From the NCBI GenBank assembly GCA_046331665.1, contig JAXLQK010000014.1:93338-157337 (forward strand): a DNA stretch of 64,000 nt, written 5' to 3'. A program made the translations under genes and the position numbers. How positions within the stretch are numbered: position 1 is the stretch's first letter; every line of letters starts with the position of its first letter. Source of the stretch: CAWBAT01 sp046331665. GTDB lineage: Bacteria; Acidobacteriota; Terriglobia; Versatilivoradales; Versatilivoraceae. The notes under the pieces are model-generated. The model saw only the letters and a program-made list of their open reading frames with translations, was not told the origin of the DNA and did not search any database. Shown one piece after another: positions 36,777-46,359 of the stretch.

Positions 36777-37607
36777 TTAGTGGCTCAGTCGTGGAAACTC
36801 GGAGAGAAACCGGCGTAAGATGGCTTGCTCCAAGCGTCCTTTGCGGCGCGAGGGGACGGGAATCCGAAGAAGCAGATTGATCTTTCCGGCCTCGGGAATT
36901 TGCAGGGTAACGCGAGGTTCAACGGTAGGCGAATCCATCAAGTGGCGTTTCTCCAGGTGTTTCATATGTAGCCGGGCCTCTTCGATAAAAGGCTCGCATT
37001 CTGCCCGGGCGGCCGCCAGCAGGATCTTTTCAGCAGAGTGCCAGTCTTCGCCAACCTGCAGCGGGATGGTAAAGACATGCATGCTATAGTCATGTGTATA
37101 GGTCTCGTTGATGACCGGATGGGTCAAGAGAAGACTATTGGGCAGGACAATCGCCCGGCCAGTGTATTGGTGACTCGCTGTTCCCGGGCCAATCTCCTGA
37201 AGTGTCGTGGTGAAGAGATCCTGATCGACGACATCCCCTCGTTTGCCTGCTATCTCGATTCGATCCCCAATGGAGTACGACTTGGAGGCGGCTCGCACAA
37301 TCGCCCCACTTAAGCAGAGAATCAGCTCCTTGGTGGCAATCACCATGGCTACGGCAAGAGCGATGAACGACACCACCAGGGTCCGCAGTTGTTCATTCCA
37401 AATCCCCAGCAGGGTGACAAAAAGGACAAAAATAGACGCATTGCGAATGTTAACGATCCAGCGTCGACGAGCCTCCGGGAACTGATGTTCGGTTCGGACC
37501 ACGAGTCGCACCAGGAGCGTCCGCACGATCACGACCGTGGCGATGACGATTAATGAACTGACCAATTTCGTTGTTGACGAGCCGGTTGTCGGCCATTCCC
37601 AATTCAT
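36777..37607 (-). CDS. MscS-type mechanosensitive channel
   Basis: 276 residues from ATG 37607; a TTG 24 bases further upstream (37631) is possible and lies on a GAGGAAGG site. Three transmembrane segments are seen: LVSSLIVIATVVIVRTLLVR, IFVLFVTLLGIW, and the pore-lining region LVVSFIALAVAMVIATKELI. The beta domain follows: YSIGDRIEIAGKRGDVVDQD and RAIVLPNSLLL. The C-terminal alpha/beta part (EDWHSAEKILLAAARAECEP) is shortened. It opens under membrane tension. The pore helix lacks the usual glycine-alanine pattern, so conductance may differ. Confidence 0.85.
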   Translation of the reverse strand: MNWEWPTTGSSTTKLVSSLIVIATVVIVRTLLVRLVVRTEHQFPEARRRWIVNIRNASIFVLFVTLLGIWNEQLRTLVVSFIALAVAMVIATKELILCLSGAIVRAASKSYSIGDRIEIAGKRGDVVDQDLFTTTLQEIGPGTASHQYTGRAIVLPNSLLLTHPVINETYTHDYSMHVFTIPLQVGEDWHSAEKILLAAARAECEPFIEEARLHMKHLEKRHLMDSPTVEPRVTLQIPEAGKINLLLRIPVPSRRKGRLEQAILRRFLSEFPRLSH

Positions 37608-37688
37608 GAATGCATCGAATCCCTTCCTCAATTTTCTGACGACCCGTATTTCGGATCTGCGGGTCCCTGAGACTTCTCTTCAAGCTCC

Positions 37689-38099
37689 TTAAATCGGCAG
37701 AACCCAGCGCAGAATTCCATAACTGCCGAAGCAAATCACGATGCCAATGTTCAGCCAACGAACTACTGGGCGGGACCAAACCAAGGGCAATCTTTCCGGG
37801 CAAATCCATCCCAAAGTTTCATTGAGAAAAGCACCGAACAGCAGGAACAGGATTAAAGGGCTTAAGAGATTCAGCTCGCAGGCCGCCTTCCACTGCCCTT
37901 GGACCAGAAGTGACATGGCACGGGTCATTCCGCAAAGCGGACAAGGTTTGCCTGTCAGTCCATGAAAGGCGCAAAGCGGGAGATTGGCTTTAACGAGGAC
38001 GGGCAAGAAAGGCAAGGCGACCAGCACCGTTCCAAGGAAAAGGGTTCTCGTGATTCGCAAGCCGCTTCCCAAGCTCATGATCCAGCCGACAGGTCGCAT
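37689..38099 (-). CDS. small membrane protein, DUF2752
   Basis: 136 residues. Contains the DUF2752 hallmark LTGKPCPLCGMTRAMSLLV, flanked by hydrophobic helices (TLFLGTVLVALPFLPVL before, LLSPLILFLLFGAFLNET and VVRWLNIGIVICFGSYGILR after). Function unknown. The ATG at 38099 is 15 bases after the stop of the zinc-ribbon membrane protein, so the two form a small operon. A start at 38078 is also possible. Confidence 0.82.
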   Translation of the reverse strand: MRPVGWIMSLGSGLRITRTLFLGTVLVALPFLPVLVKANLPLCAFHGLTGKPCPLCGMTRAMSLLVQGQWKAACELNLLSPLILFLLFGAFLNETLGWICPERLPLVWSRPVVRWLNIGIVICFGSYGILRWVLPI

Positions 38100-38114
38100 T
38101 CATCATCCCCAATG

Positions 38115-38834
38115 TCACTCGGGGTTGGGTTCAAATCCGACGAGATCTTTGTAGGCCGCTGTGCCGCAGGCAAAGTAGAGAGGCAATGTAAATAGAATGC
38201 CAACCAGACAGAAGAGGGCTCCGGCGAGGGCCAGCAATCCCAGTACAAAGAAAAAAACGGTGAACCCGAAGTAGTCATTCCTGACCAGGTTGTGACTCGC
38301 TTTCATGGCGGGCCAGAATTCCATTTTCTTGTCGAAAATAAACAAATAGGTGAATTGGTACATGGCTGCAATTACCAGACCGGGAATGAGGCAAAAGAGG
38401 GAGCCTATAAACGTGAAGGCGGAGATCACGATCATTGCCAAAAGGGCGGGCACGAAGAAATTGAACCCTTTGAACATGTCTGCCACGTCCAGCCGCGCGG
38501 AGATCTGCTTTCGCATACAGGCGAAATACACTCCGACCATAAGCGGCCCCTGCAAAATAAAGGGGACTGCCGAATTGATCACGAGAAATACCAGCGCCAA
38601 CAAAACAAACATCAAGAAGTCGCTCGTGACCATTTCCCAACCCGCATTGACCCAGCGGCCAATTTCCGCCTTCCCGTCTCCGCGATAGCTTTCTGAAGGC
38701 GGAGGAATTGGAGAGGCAAAATCCTTGGGGTCCGGGTTGGGCCGGGAAGAAACGTCGTTTTGAATAGAACGCCCGCAATTCGAGCAAAACTTGTCATTCG
38801 GGTGCAGCGCAACACCACAATTGAGACAGTTCAT
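38115..38834 (-). CDS. zinc-ribbon multi-pass membrane protein
   Basis: 239 residues. It opens with a zinc ribbon MNCLNCGVALHPNDKFCSNC (two Cys pairs) and a Ser/Pro linker, then a proximal membrane region with about six hydrophobic segments, for example LMFVLLALVFLVINSAVPFI, VPALLAMIVISAFTFIGSLF and YFGFTVFFFVLGLLALAGAL. The layout resembles DUF975/DUF4013-type proteins. It is co-transcribed with the DUF2752 gene. AGAGGAAA precedes the ATG. No defined role. Confidence 0.75.
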   Translation of the reverse strand: MNCLNCGVALHPNDKFCSNCGRSIQNDVSSRPNPDPKDFASPIPPPSESYRGDGKAEIGRWVNAGWEMVTSDFLMFVLLALVFLVINSAVPFILQGPLMVGVYFACMRKQISARLDVADMFKGFNFFVPALLAMIVISAFTFIGSLFCLIPGLVIAAMYQFTYLFIFDKKMEFWPAMKASHNLVRNDYFGFTVFFFVLGLLALAGALFCLVGILFTLPLYFACGTAAYKDLVGFEPNPE

Positions 38835-39147
38835 ATTTCCTCTTGGTTGGGAAAGAACTCGACTGGATCAACCTGGATACAGCGTCATTTGGGAATGGGA
38901 CATAGCCAGTGAATTTGGACCGCATGAATTATCATCTTGCTGGTTGAAGAAGGTCAAGCCTACAGTTTGATATTAATCCTGCCAGGATGATTCTTGTGAA
39001 TAGAGGTGAGATGCGAAACTTTTGATGCAGTCTCGAATTCGATTTCCTATAATGAAGTGATCGCAAGCTGGGCTCCATCAATGCGAAACGAGTAGCGGTT
39101 TCAACATCATGGGATGGGGTTCGGAATTCTTATCAAGGAATGATCGT
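38835..39147. other. intergenic, divergent promoters likely
   Basis: About 310 bases between divergent genes. No gene, repeat or terminator recognised. Confidence 0.3.
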
Positions 39148-39726
39148 ATGCTCTTCCCAAAGGCTCGGGTCTTAAATTCCTGTACACTATGGATCCTATT
39201 TCTATTCTTGGTCTTGCCTTCTTCTCCAAAAGCCCAACAGCCGCCTGCCGAAGCGCAGGAACCGCCCGATCTTAAGATTGTTGACTCAGGAGTGACGGCC
39301 ATCGCCAAAGATACCAACAAATTTGGATCCCAACCGAGCCTCGAACATCCCGTCCCGGAGCCCGGCCCGGGTGAAGAATGGGATAAATACGGTGCGAATC
39401 GAAGAGGCCAAGGGGTGGATTATTATGAAATTCACATCACCGTTAAGAATCTGGGGACGAATACCGTCAAATCCATTGATTGGCAGTATACCTTCCTTGA
39501 CGCCGAGGGCGAAAAGGAACTCAAGCGGTTTCGGATTCGCAGCAAGAAGAAGATTCCTCCCAAGGGAATGGCCATCCTGACCAAAGCTTTCATGCCCACG
39601 TTGGTCTTCGATGAAGATCCCAAGCCGGAGTTTGCCAGGGGCAAGCAAAAAGCCAACATACTGCGGGTCGTTTATGACGACGACTCAACCTGGGAGCCGG
39701 CACCGGTAAAAAAAACAAAACCGTGA
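39148..39726 (+). CDS. secreted protein of unknown function
   Basis: 192 residues from the ATG at 39148, which starts a signal peptide (CTLWILFLFLVLPSSPKAQ). A proline-rich linker leads to one immunoglobulin-like beta domain (YYEIHITVKNLGTNTVKSID, WQYTFLDAEGEKELKRFRIR, KKIPPKGMAILTKAF). Fold guess only; it looks like a FixG- or CARDB-like structural domain. An in-frame ATG at 39109 is less likely because the signal would then be too far in. Confidence 0.62.
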   Translation: MLFPKARVLNSCTLWILFLFLVLPSSPKAQQPPAEAQEPPDLKIVDSGVTAIAKDTNKFGSQPSLEHPVPEPGPGEEWDKYGANRRGQGVDYYEIHITVKNLGTNTVKSIDWQYTFLDAEGEKELKRFRIRSKKKIPPKGMAILTKAFMPTLVFDEDPKPEFARGKQKANILRVVYDDDSTWEPAPVKKTKP

Positions 39727-39822
39727 GTCGTACATTCTCCCTTCCTGACGCGTCACCCTTCGGAAGCTTTTTGCCAAACGCGCGGTCAGGAACAAGGAAC
39801 TCCATTCAGGAGAATCTTTTTG

Positions 39823-41436
39823 ATGAACCTCCTTGGATCTGAAAACCTGAACGATACGGATCCCGCGAATTTAAGCAGCACGACATTCGATGTTTGCGTC
39901 GTAGGCTCTGGTGCGAGTGGCGGCACTCTTTCCTCCCGGCTGGCTCGAGCCGGCCTTAACGTGATTGTGTTGGAGGGAGGGCCGAAGATCGATACCAGCC
40001 GCGCTTTCAACACCCATGCGCTTCCCTATGAGTTCAAGAACCGTAAGGTTCCTTTGATGGCACCGGGGGCCGGCAACTTCGATGATGATCGGGGGCGCGG
40101 CGTCGGAGGCAAGACGCTTCTATGGAATGCCGTGGCGTGGCGATTGAGCGAGCGCGATTTCAAAGGATACAGCTTCGAAGGTGCGGGAGTGGACTGGCCT
40201 CTTGGCTACGCCGATCTGGCTCCTTACTATGAGCAAATCGAACGGGAGATCGGAGTTTGTGGTAATGCCGATCATCTGGAAGACTTGCCGGACGGTATCT
40301 TTCTGCCTCCGCTTCCCCTGCGCTGTTCAGACCGCGTTATTGAGCGCGGAGCCGCCAGCCTGGGGATCAAGGTGATCTCCGTGCGTAAGGCCACGCTGAC
40401 GACACCACGAGATCCCCGCCCGGCCTGCCACTATTGCGGCAATTGCATGAGAGGATGCGACGTTGTCGCCAAATATGATTCCGCCAATGTGCAGATCTAT
40501 CCCTCCGTTGCCTCGGGAAAACTAAAGCTGCTTTCTAATGCCGTGGTCCGGGAAGTCGCCTTGGCCGACAAAAGCCATGTCCGCGGCGTACGCTACATTG
40601 ATCGCACCACGCGCCGGGAAGGGTTCATCAAAGCCCACTGTGTCGTGGTTTCCTGTGCCTGTATGCAAAGCGTAGGTCTGCTCCTGATGTCCCGGTCGTC
40701 TTACTTCCCCAACGGGCTGGCCAATTCCAGCGGCCAATTGGGCAAGAATTACATTCCCCATTTCACGGCGAATTTTGACGGGTTCTTTCGGGAACTCATC
40801 GGGACAGAGAGCGTTAACGACGAAGGGGCATTGGATCATGCCTACATCCCCTCATATATGCACGCCCGAAAACGCGACTACGCGCGAAGCTTTGCCATCC
40901 AATTTAACTTTCAGAACCGGCGCTATGTCCCCTGGGCCACTGATATGGAAGGCTTTGGTATCCCGCTGAAGAAACAGATTAAGGCTCGCTATCCGGCCTT
41001 TCTTCATTTTTCGGTTTATGGCGAAATGCTCCCGAGCAGTGGAAGCACTCTGGGGCTCGATCCGCTGCAGAAGGACCGTCTCGGGTTGCCGCTGGTCCAA
41101 GCGAAAGTGCAGTATGGAGAAAACGAAAAACGCTTATTTGCCTCAATGAAATCAGAAGGCAGAAGGATTCTGATGGCCAGTAACGTTGAAATCCTCAGGG
41201 AACCGCGGGCTCCAGTAACCAATCATGAACTGGGAGGATGCCGGATGGGGCTGGACCCAGGAACTTCCGTGGTGAACGCCTTCGGCCAGTCCCACGACAT
41301 CCCCAATCTCTTTGTCGTAGATGGGAGCGTCTTTCCTTCTGCATCCGAAAAAAACCCCACGTTAACAATGATGGCCCTGGCTGCGCGGACCGCGGACTTT
41401 ATTGCGCGGGAGTTCCCAAAGGGAACGTTTGGATAG
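39823..41436 (+). CDS. GMC-family FAD oxidoreductase
   Basis: 537 residues from the ATG at 39823, 8 bases after AGGAGAA. FAD site: VVGSGASGGTLSSRLARAGL and EGG at 52. GGKTLLWNAVAWRLSERDF is the second FAD contact. The catalytic His is in NHELGGCRMG and the last motif is SEKNPTLTMMALAARTADFI. A CxxC-rich HYCGNCMRGCD patch (about 204-214) is seen in some sugar and polyol dehydrogenases of this family. Probably a choline, glucose or alcohol dehydrogenase type; which is unclear. No signal peptide. A small helical gene follows 70 bases downstream. Confidence 0.88.
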   Translation: MNLLGSENLNDTDPANLSSTTFDVCVVGSGASGGTLSSRLARAGLNVIVLEGGPKIDTSRAFNTHALPYEFKNRKVPLMAPGAGNFDDDRGRGVGGKTLLWNAVAWRLSERDFKGYSFEGAGVDWPLGYADLAPYYEQIEREIGVCGNADHLEDLPDGIFLPPLPLRCSDRVIERGAASLGIKVISVRKATLTTPRDPRPACHYCGNCMRGCDVVAKYDSANVQIYPSVASGKLKLLSNAVVREVALADKSHVRGVRYIDRTTRREGFIKAHCVVVSCACMQSVGLLLMSRSSYFPNGLANSSGQLGKNYIPHFTANFDGFFRELIGTESVNDEGALDHAYIPSYMHARKRDYARSFAIQFNFQNRRYVPWATDMEGFGIPLKKQIKARYPAFLHFSVYGEMLPSSGSTLGLDPLQKDRLGLPLVQAKVQYGENEKRLFASMKSEGRRILMASNVEILREPRAPVTNHELGGCRMGLDPGTSVVNAFGQSHDIPNLFVVDGSVFPSASEKNPTLTMMALAARTADFIAREFPKGTFG

Positions 41437-41506
41437 TCTCTAACCAGGTCGGGAGAAGTCCCGCGGATCGCCTCACTTACTTCAGCCTTAGAAAAGGAGA
41501 TTCACC

Positions 41507-41944
41507 ATGACGGCACACGCCACCTATGACGACGTCAACCTCATCTTGCGACTTTATGAATTGCGCCGCGAAGAGAAGATGCGAAAAGCGCGGGCGTGGT
41601 TTACCTCCTCCTTCAAGATCCGGACGTTGGAAGAACTCAACGCGCTTTGCCCTCCCGGGTCGGAGGAAAATGCCTACTACAGGATGATCCTGACCTATTG
41701 GGAGATGGTGGCATCCTTTATGACCAGTGAAGTGCTGGATCAGGAGCTTTTCTTTCAAAGCGGAAGAGAATTGTTACTGGTCTGGGTTCGCATTAGTACG
41801 GTGCTGCCCGAACTCCGAGCCGCCAATAAGGATCCTGGGCAATACCGCAACCTGGAAAAGGTGGCGCATTCTTTTATTCAGTGGATGAACGCCCATTCCC
41901 CGGAAACCTTTCCTGCCTTCTCGGCCCGAGTTAAAGGGGTATGA
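41507..41944 (+). CDS. helical protein of unknown function
   Basis: 145 residues, all-helical in appearance: YDDVNLILRLYELRREEKMR, EENAYYRMILTYWEMVASFM, and LEKVAHSFIQWMNAHSPETF. No motif or membrane segment. A strong site AAAAGGAGATTCACC leads the ATG. Its stop overlaps the YjbQ start by four bases (ATGA), and it follows the GMC gene by 70 bases, so the three likely form one operon. Not recognised. Confidence 0.72.
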   Translation: MTAHATYDDVNLILRLYELRREEKMRKARAWFTSSFKIRTLEELNALCPPGSEENAYYRMILTYWEMVASFMTSEVLDQELFFQSGRELLLVWVRISTVLPELRAANKDPGQYRNLEKVAHSFIQWMNAHSPETFPAFSARVKGV

Positions 41945-42360
41945 AAAGTTATCGCAAAGAATTGTGGTTCGAGGTCCCGACGCGGCGGGAATTCATCAAC
42001 ATTACCCCGCAAGTCGCGGCTTGCGTCAAAGAGAGTGGAATTCGAGAAGGTCTGGCTTTGGTAAACGCCATGCATATCACCGCGTCGGTGTTCATTAATG
42101 ACGATGAATCCGGCTTGCACGACGACTACGAAAAATGGCTCGAACAGTTGGCCCCCCACGAACCGGTTTCACGATACAAGCACAATCTCACCGGGGAGGA
42201 CAATGCCGATGCCCATCTCAAGCGGCAGGTCATGGGCCGAGAGGTCGTGGTTGCCATCACGGCCGGACGCTTGGATTTCGGGCCATGGGAGCAGATCTTT
42301 TATGGAGAGTTCGATGGGCGGCGGCGGAAACGAGTCCTGGTCAAACTCATTGGAGAGTAA
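41941..42360 (+). CDS. yjbQ: YjbQ-family (UPF0047) protein
   Basis: 139 residues, a complete single domain. Begins KELWFEVPTRREFINITPQV, then GLALVNAMHITASVFINDDE (His-containing metal site), HDDYEKWLEQLAPHEPVSRY and KRQVMGREVVVAITAGRLDF, GPWEQIFYGEFDGRR. All conserved blocks of the family are present. Members complement thiamine-phosphate synthase weakly but the physiological role is not settled. Translation is coupled to the helical protein through an ATGA overlap. Confidence 0.9.
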   Translation: MKSYRKELWFEVPTRREFINITPQVAACVKESGIREGLALVNAMHITASVFINDDESGLHDDYEKWLEQLAPHEPVSRYKHNLTGEDNADAHLKRQVMGREVVVAITAGRLDFGPWEQIFYGEFDGRRRKRVLVKLIGE

Positions 42361-42650
42361 GGCGATTGCCGATTTTGGATTCGGATTGTGGAGCAAGGAT
42401 TTTCGATTTGTGATTTGCGGTTTTCGATTGACGATTTGAGATTGGGGATTCGAGATCCAGGATGCAAGATATGAGATAGAAGAGGCGATATTGGTAAATG
42501 CCAAATGAAAATTGGCAAATGGCAATCAGCAAATAAGAACTAGCAAATAACCATTACCAAATCCGAAATCAGCAATCAGAAATCCACAATCGGCACGCTG
42601 GACTCCCGACCCCATAACCCGCAATCGAAAACCCTTGCTCCGCAATTCCC
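42361..42650. repeat. heptamer-periodic array between yjbQ and the DUF885 gene
   Basis: From 42363 units GATTNNN recur at 7-base steps, about fourteen times with two breaks (GATTGCC, GATTTTG, GATTCG, then GATTTTC, GATTTGT, GATTTGC, GATTGAC, GATTTGA, GATTGGG, GATTCGA, GATCCAG, GATGCAA, GATATGA). From 42490 a second run has the form CAAATNN/CAATCNN, again 7-base spaced. No coding signal. Sequence between units is drifting while the period is kept. Confidence 0.85.
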
Positions 42651-44384
42651 CTACAGCCCCATCAGTTCTTTGACGTATTTCGGTGCTGGAGAACCGAAGG
42701 ACAGCATCTTGTCATGGAATGCTTTCCAATCTTGAATCGGTCCATTCTTCTTTTCATAGGCGTTGCGGATTTCGTTGACGCCTACATTGCCGACAAAATA
42801 AGTGGAGAGTTGCGTCGATGAAAGGCAGGCCCGGCGCCACTTCCCTGCGGCTTCGCCCTCCTCCTGGAAGCCTTCGTTCATCATCAAATCCATCGCCTCC
42901 TTTTCGGTCATGCCGGCGGTATGAATTTTCTGGTCAATGATGGCGTTGATGATCAAACGGAGCCTCATCTTGAGTTGCTGAACCTTTACTTCCGCCCCGC
43001 CATAGCCTTTTTCAGCCATTAATTGCTCGGCGTAGGTGGCCCATCCTTCGACAAACGGGCCACTGCTGAAGATGGCGCGGATCATCGTAGGGGCGCGAAA
43101 CTTGTTGGACTGGGCAATTTGGAGATAGTGCCCCGGCATGGCTTCATGAACCGTGAGGTTCTGAAGCATCTCGTTGTTATACTCCCGGAAGAACGATTCG
43201 ACACGCGACTTCGGCCAATCGGCAGGAGTTGGAGAAATGGAGTAAAAGGTTTCCCCATTTTTTTCCAGAGGACCTGGCGAATCGCAGTACGCAACGGCCA
43301 CTCCGCGCTGGAATTCGGGCATCACGATGATCTTCACCGGCTCTTCGGGAATGCTGACCAACTGCTGTTGGCGAACAAACTCCGTGGCGGATTGCAAATC
43401 CTGTTTGGCTAATCCAACAATGGTTTCATTGTTCGGACGGGATTCCGCCAGTTTATCCAGGACGGCCTTAATCACCTTCTTGCGGTCTCCCTTGGCGGCA
43501 CTCGCAGCCAATTTCGGGAAGAATTTCTGATACAACGGGAGCGACGTCTCATATAGCGCCGTTTGCGAGGCGACGAGCTCACGCTGGGCCTGCTGCATGA
43601 GCTCTTCCAGGGTCTGATCCGACTCCAGCGTAAAGCGAAGCTTTTTGCGGAATTTTTCCTCGCCGAGCCGGAAATCTCCGTTCGAACGGGTCAGCAAATC
43701 TTTTTCAAGCCAGTTTCCGTAAGCTTCCAGAGCGGCAACGGCTTCTTGCTGGGCCGGGGCAAATCCTGCCTTCAGTTCAGGAACTTGTTCGAGAAGGGTG
43801 TTGAGTTCATTCTGAATCAGGCTGATATTCCCTTTGTTTTGCAAAATGGAGGTTTCGGTAAAAATGCGTGGCGGATTCTTGAGGTTGGTTTTGGCCTGCT
43901 CCAGCACACCTGGAATGAGTTTCAGGCGTGCGCTGACCGACTCTAGCCGGTCTTTGAGCGGGGCAAATTCACGAGCCGTCAAGCTATAGATCGCCTTCCC
44001 AATATTGTAAAATTGCGTATCCCATTCATATTCCCTCACGCTTTCGATCTGGAAAATCATGAATTCAATATTATTGGCGAGAATTTTGAAATCGATTTGA
44101 TTCGTCGGACTCAATTTCTCAACGTGGATCTGCCTGGCTTTATCGAGTGCCTCCTGCTGTGCTTTGAGCTCGGCTTGAATGCCGGCCAGCGAGTAGTCGT
44201 TCATCCGCCGGTCAAATCGATGGTCTCCCAGCAGAGTGGCCAGCTCCGGGTTTCTCTCCAGCAACTGCGCCAAGTAGCTCTTGGCAAAATTTTCAAATTT
44301 GAGATCTTCCGACTCTGGCGAACTGCAACTCGATAGCAAAAGTACAATCAAGGCCATAAAGAGAGTGGGGGAGATGAGTTTCAT
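42651..44384 (-). CDS. DUF885 lipoprotein (putative metallopeptidase)
   Basis: 577 residues. Lipoprotein signal with LLLSSC (Cys20). The chain is largely helical, with TLLGDHRFDRRMNDYSLAGI near the N-terminus and the HEAMPGHYLQIAQSNKF motif at about residue 417, where the two His and the Glu resemble a gluzincin-type zinc site, as in other DUF885 members. C-terminal NVGVNEIRNAYEKKNGPIQD. GGAGG is 5 bases before the ATG. Function uncertain; proposed as peptidase by fold. Likely anchored in the periplasm. Confidence 0.85.
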   Translation of the reverse strand: MKLISPTLFMALIVLLLSSCSSPESEDLKFENFAKSYLAQLLERNPELATLLGDHRFDRRMNDYSLAGIQAELKAQQEALDKARQIHVEKLSPTNQIDFKILANNIEFMIFQIESVREYEWDTQFYNIGKAIYSLTAREFAPLKDRLESVSARLKLIPGVLEQAKTNLKNPPRIFTETSILQNKGNISLIQNELNTLLEQVPELKAGFAPAQQEAVAALEAYGNWLEKDLLTRSNGDFRLGEEKFRKKLRFTLESDQTLEELMQQAQRELVASQTALYETSLPLYQKFFPKLAASAAKGDRKKVIKAVLDKLAESRPNNETIVGLAKQDLQSATEFVRQQQLVSIPEEPVKIIVMPEFQRGVAVAYCDSPGPLEKNGETFYSISPTPADWPKSRVESFFREYNNEMLQNLTVHEAMPGHYLQIAQSNKFRAPTMIRAIFSSGPFVEGWATYAEQLMAEKGYGGAEVKVQQLKMRLRLIINAIIDQKIHTAGMTEKEAMDLMMNEGFQEEGEAAGKWRRACLSSTQLSTYFVGNVGVNEIRNAYEKKNGPIQDWKAFHDKMLSFGSPAPKYVKELMGL

Positions 44385-44616
44385 ACGCCTCCTTCCGGAT
44401 GAACACGGGAACTAGAGTAAAAAGACGTCCATTCCAGAACGCCTTCGATGATTCCAGAGTGCCAGCTTATACCCGAAGACAAAGGCTTGTCGAGACTGAA
44501 CCATGTTGGAGTTATCTCGTGTATTTCCAGCGTTGCCTCTGCTACAGTGTGTGTTTGACAACCGTCCATTGGCTATTCTCGCTTGATGAATTGCGAAGCG
44601 CAAGGTGAGGCTGATT

Positions 44617-46359
44617 ATGTCTAAGAAATCCTCTTGGATGGTCGGGATCATCCTGGCCGCCGTCTTCCTGCTCATTGCATCTTTGCTTTTTGGGTTTTAC
44701 CGCGCGTTACGCTCCGGCAAGGCCGGTATCACGGAAAAATCGGTTTTGGAGCTCAACTGCAACGGCGAAATTCCGGAACTCCCACCGCTCTCGCCTTTGG
44801 CGCAGATTTTCCAGCGGGACACGGTATCCCTTTATGAGATGGGGAGGCTCCTTCGAGTGGCAGCGCATGACCCGCATATTGTGGCCATTCGCCTCTCGGT
44901 CCATACCTTGGGCTATTCCTGGGCTCAATTGGAAGAGGTCCGCGATTATCTGAAAGAATTTCGCACTTCGAACAAAAAGATCGTGGCCAACCTCTCCGGG
45001 GACATGCCTCAGGAGAAGGAACTTTACCTGGCCAGTCTGGCCGATGAAATTTATCTCAATCCAGACGCCGCCCTCCTGGTTAATGGATTGAACATTGACG
45101 CCCTGTTTTACAAAGGGACGATGGAAAAACTGCATATTGAGCCGCAGATGATCATGCTCAAGGAATACAAGAATCCTGAGATCTTCACCCGGGACAAATT
45201 CACCCCTGAGTTCCGGAGGATGTATGAAGAAATTCTAAAGGATGTTCAAGATCGATTTGTACGGACCGTCTCGGACGATCGTAAAATTTCTGAGGCAAAA
45301 CTGCGCGACGTTATGAACCTGGGAATGACACCGGCACCCGTTGCTCTGAAAGAAGGCCTGGTTACCACGCTGGGGTATGAAGATGAAATTGAAAAGAAGC
45401 TCCTGGCCGAGGTCTTGGCAGGCAGTAAGGAGTATCGCGGGATATCGGCATCCAAGTACCTCAATGCCGTGCGCAGTCGGATCGACCGCAAGGCCAGGCA
45501 CCGGGTGGCCCTGATTGGCGGGCTGGGACAAATTGTGTCTGGAGAAGGTGAAGAGGTTTGGGGCGAGGTGATGGGCGGAGAAACCATGGTCACTCGCCTG
45601 CAGGAGATCAGGAAAGAAAAGGATATTGAAGGAGTCTTGTTCCGGGTGGACAGCCCGGGCGGTTCCGCGGTGGGGTCTGACAAAGTCTGGCGGGAGATCC
45701 GGCTGTTGGAGAAGAGCGGGAAGAAGGTGGTCGTAAGCATGTCGGGTGTGGCCGGTTCCGGAGGCTATTACATCGCGATGGGAGCCAGCAAAATCGTCGC
45801 CCAACCTTCCACTATCACCGGGTCCATCGGAGTTCTATTCGCTAAATTCAATGTCCGCGGCCTGTTGGAGTATTGGCTGGGGGCAAAGATGGATCAGATT
45901 AAGCTGGCCGAGAATGCCGATCTCTTTTCGCCTTTTCATTCCCTCTCTGACGGGCAAAAGGCCCAAGTCCGATCCTGGATGGAAGATATCTACAACAACT
46001 TCGTGCACAAGGCGGCCGAAGGCCGCGGCATGAGTTTCGAAGATCTCGAACCCAAGGCTCACGGGCGAGTTTATACAGGAGCTCAAGCCAGAGAAATACA
46101 TCTTGTCGATGAAGTGGGGGGATTTGATACAGCCCTCTCCCTGCTCAAGAAGGAGCTTAAGATCCCTGAGAAAGAGGATGTGGAATTGGTTCTCTATCCA
46201 AAGCCCAAGAGTCTGTGGCGAAGCTTGGTGGAAGGAGATTTGTTGACTACACCTCTCTCTCAATCCCGGGTATCCATCGAAGCGGAACTCCAAAAGATCC
46301 AGCAGGAGCTGGCAGCACCTGCTCCGGCTTTGCTCCTTCCCGAGGTGGATATCCGATAA
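44617..46359 (+). CDS. sppA: signal peptide peptidase SppA, long (67K) type
   Basis: 580 residues from ATG 44617. One N-terminal transmembrane helix (WMVGIILAAVFLLIASLLFG), then two S49 domains. The first holds the base Lys in LKEYKNPEIFTRD at about residue 192; the second holds the nucleophile Ser in SMSGVAGSGGYYIAMGASK at about 382. VDSPGGSAVGSDKVWREIRL forms the oxyanion strand. This split Ser/Lys dyad is that of E. coli SppA (618 residues), so it should be active against cleaved signal peptides at the membrane. Alone in its direction; DUF885 gene is divergent, with about 230 bases between. Confidence 0.92.
   Translation: MSKKSSWMVGIILAAVFLLIASLLFGFYRALRSGKAGITEKSVLELNCNGEIPELPPLSPLAQIFQRDTVSLYEMGRLLRVAAHDPHIVAIRLSVHTLGYSWAQLEEVRDYLKEFRTSNKKIVANLSGDMPQEKELYLASLADEIYLNPDAALLVNGLNIDALFYKGTMEKLHIEPQMIMLKEYKNPEIFTRDKFTPEFRRMYEEILKDVQDRFVRTVSDDRKISEAKLRDVMNLGMTPAPVALKEGLVTTLGYEDEIEKKLLAEVLAGSKEYRGISASKYLNAVRSRIDRKARHRVALIGGLGQIVSGEGEEVWGEVMGGETMVTRLQEIRKEKDIEGVLFRVDSPGGSAVGSDKVWREIRLLEKSGKKVVVSMSGVAGSGGYYIAMGASKIVAQPSTITGSIGVLFAKFNVRGLLEYWLGAKMDQIKLAENADLFSPFHSLSDGQKAQVRSWMEDIYNNFVHKAAEGRGMSFEDLEPKAHGRVYTGAQAREIHLVDEVGGFDTALSLLKKELKIPEKEDVELVLYPKPKSLWRSLVEGDLLTTPLSQSRVSIEAELQKIQQELAAPAPALLLPEVDIR

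Noticed and set aside
37607..37631. TTG start for MscS
   Set aside because: An ATG lies 24 bases later and the TTG is part of the GAGGAAGG site; kept only as an alternative.
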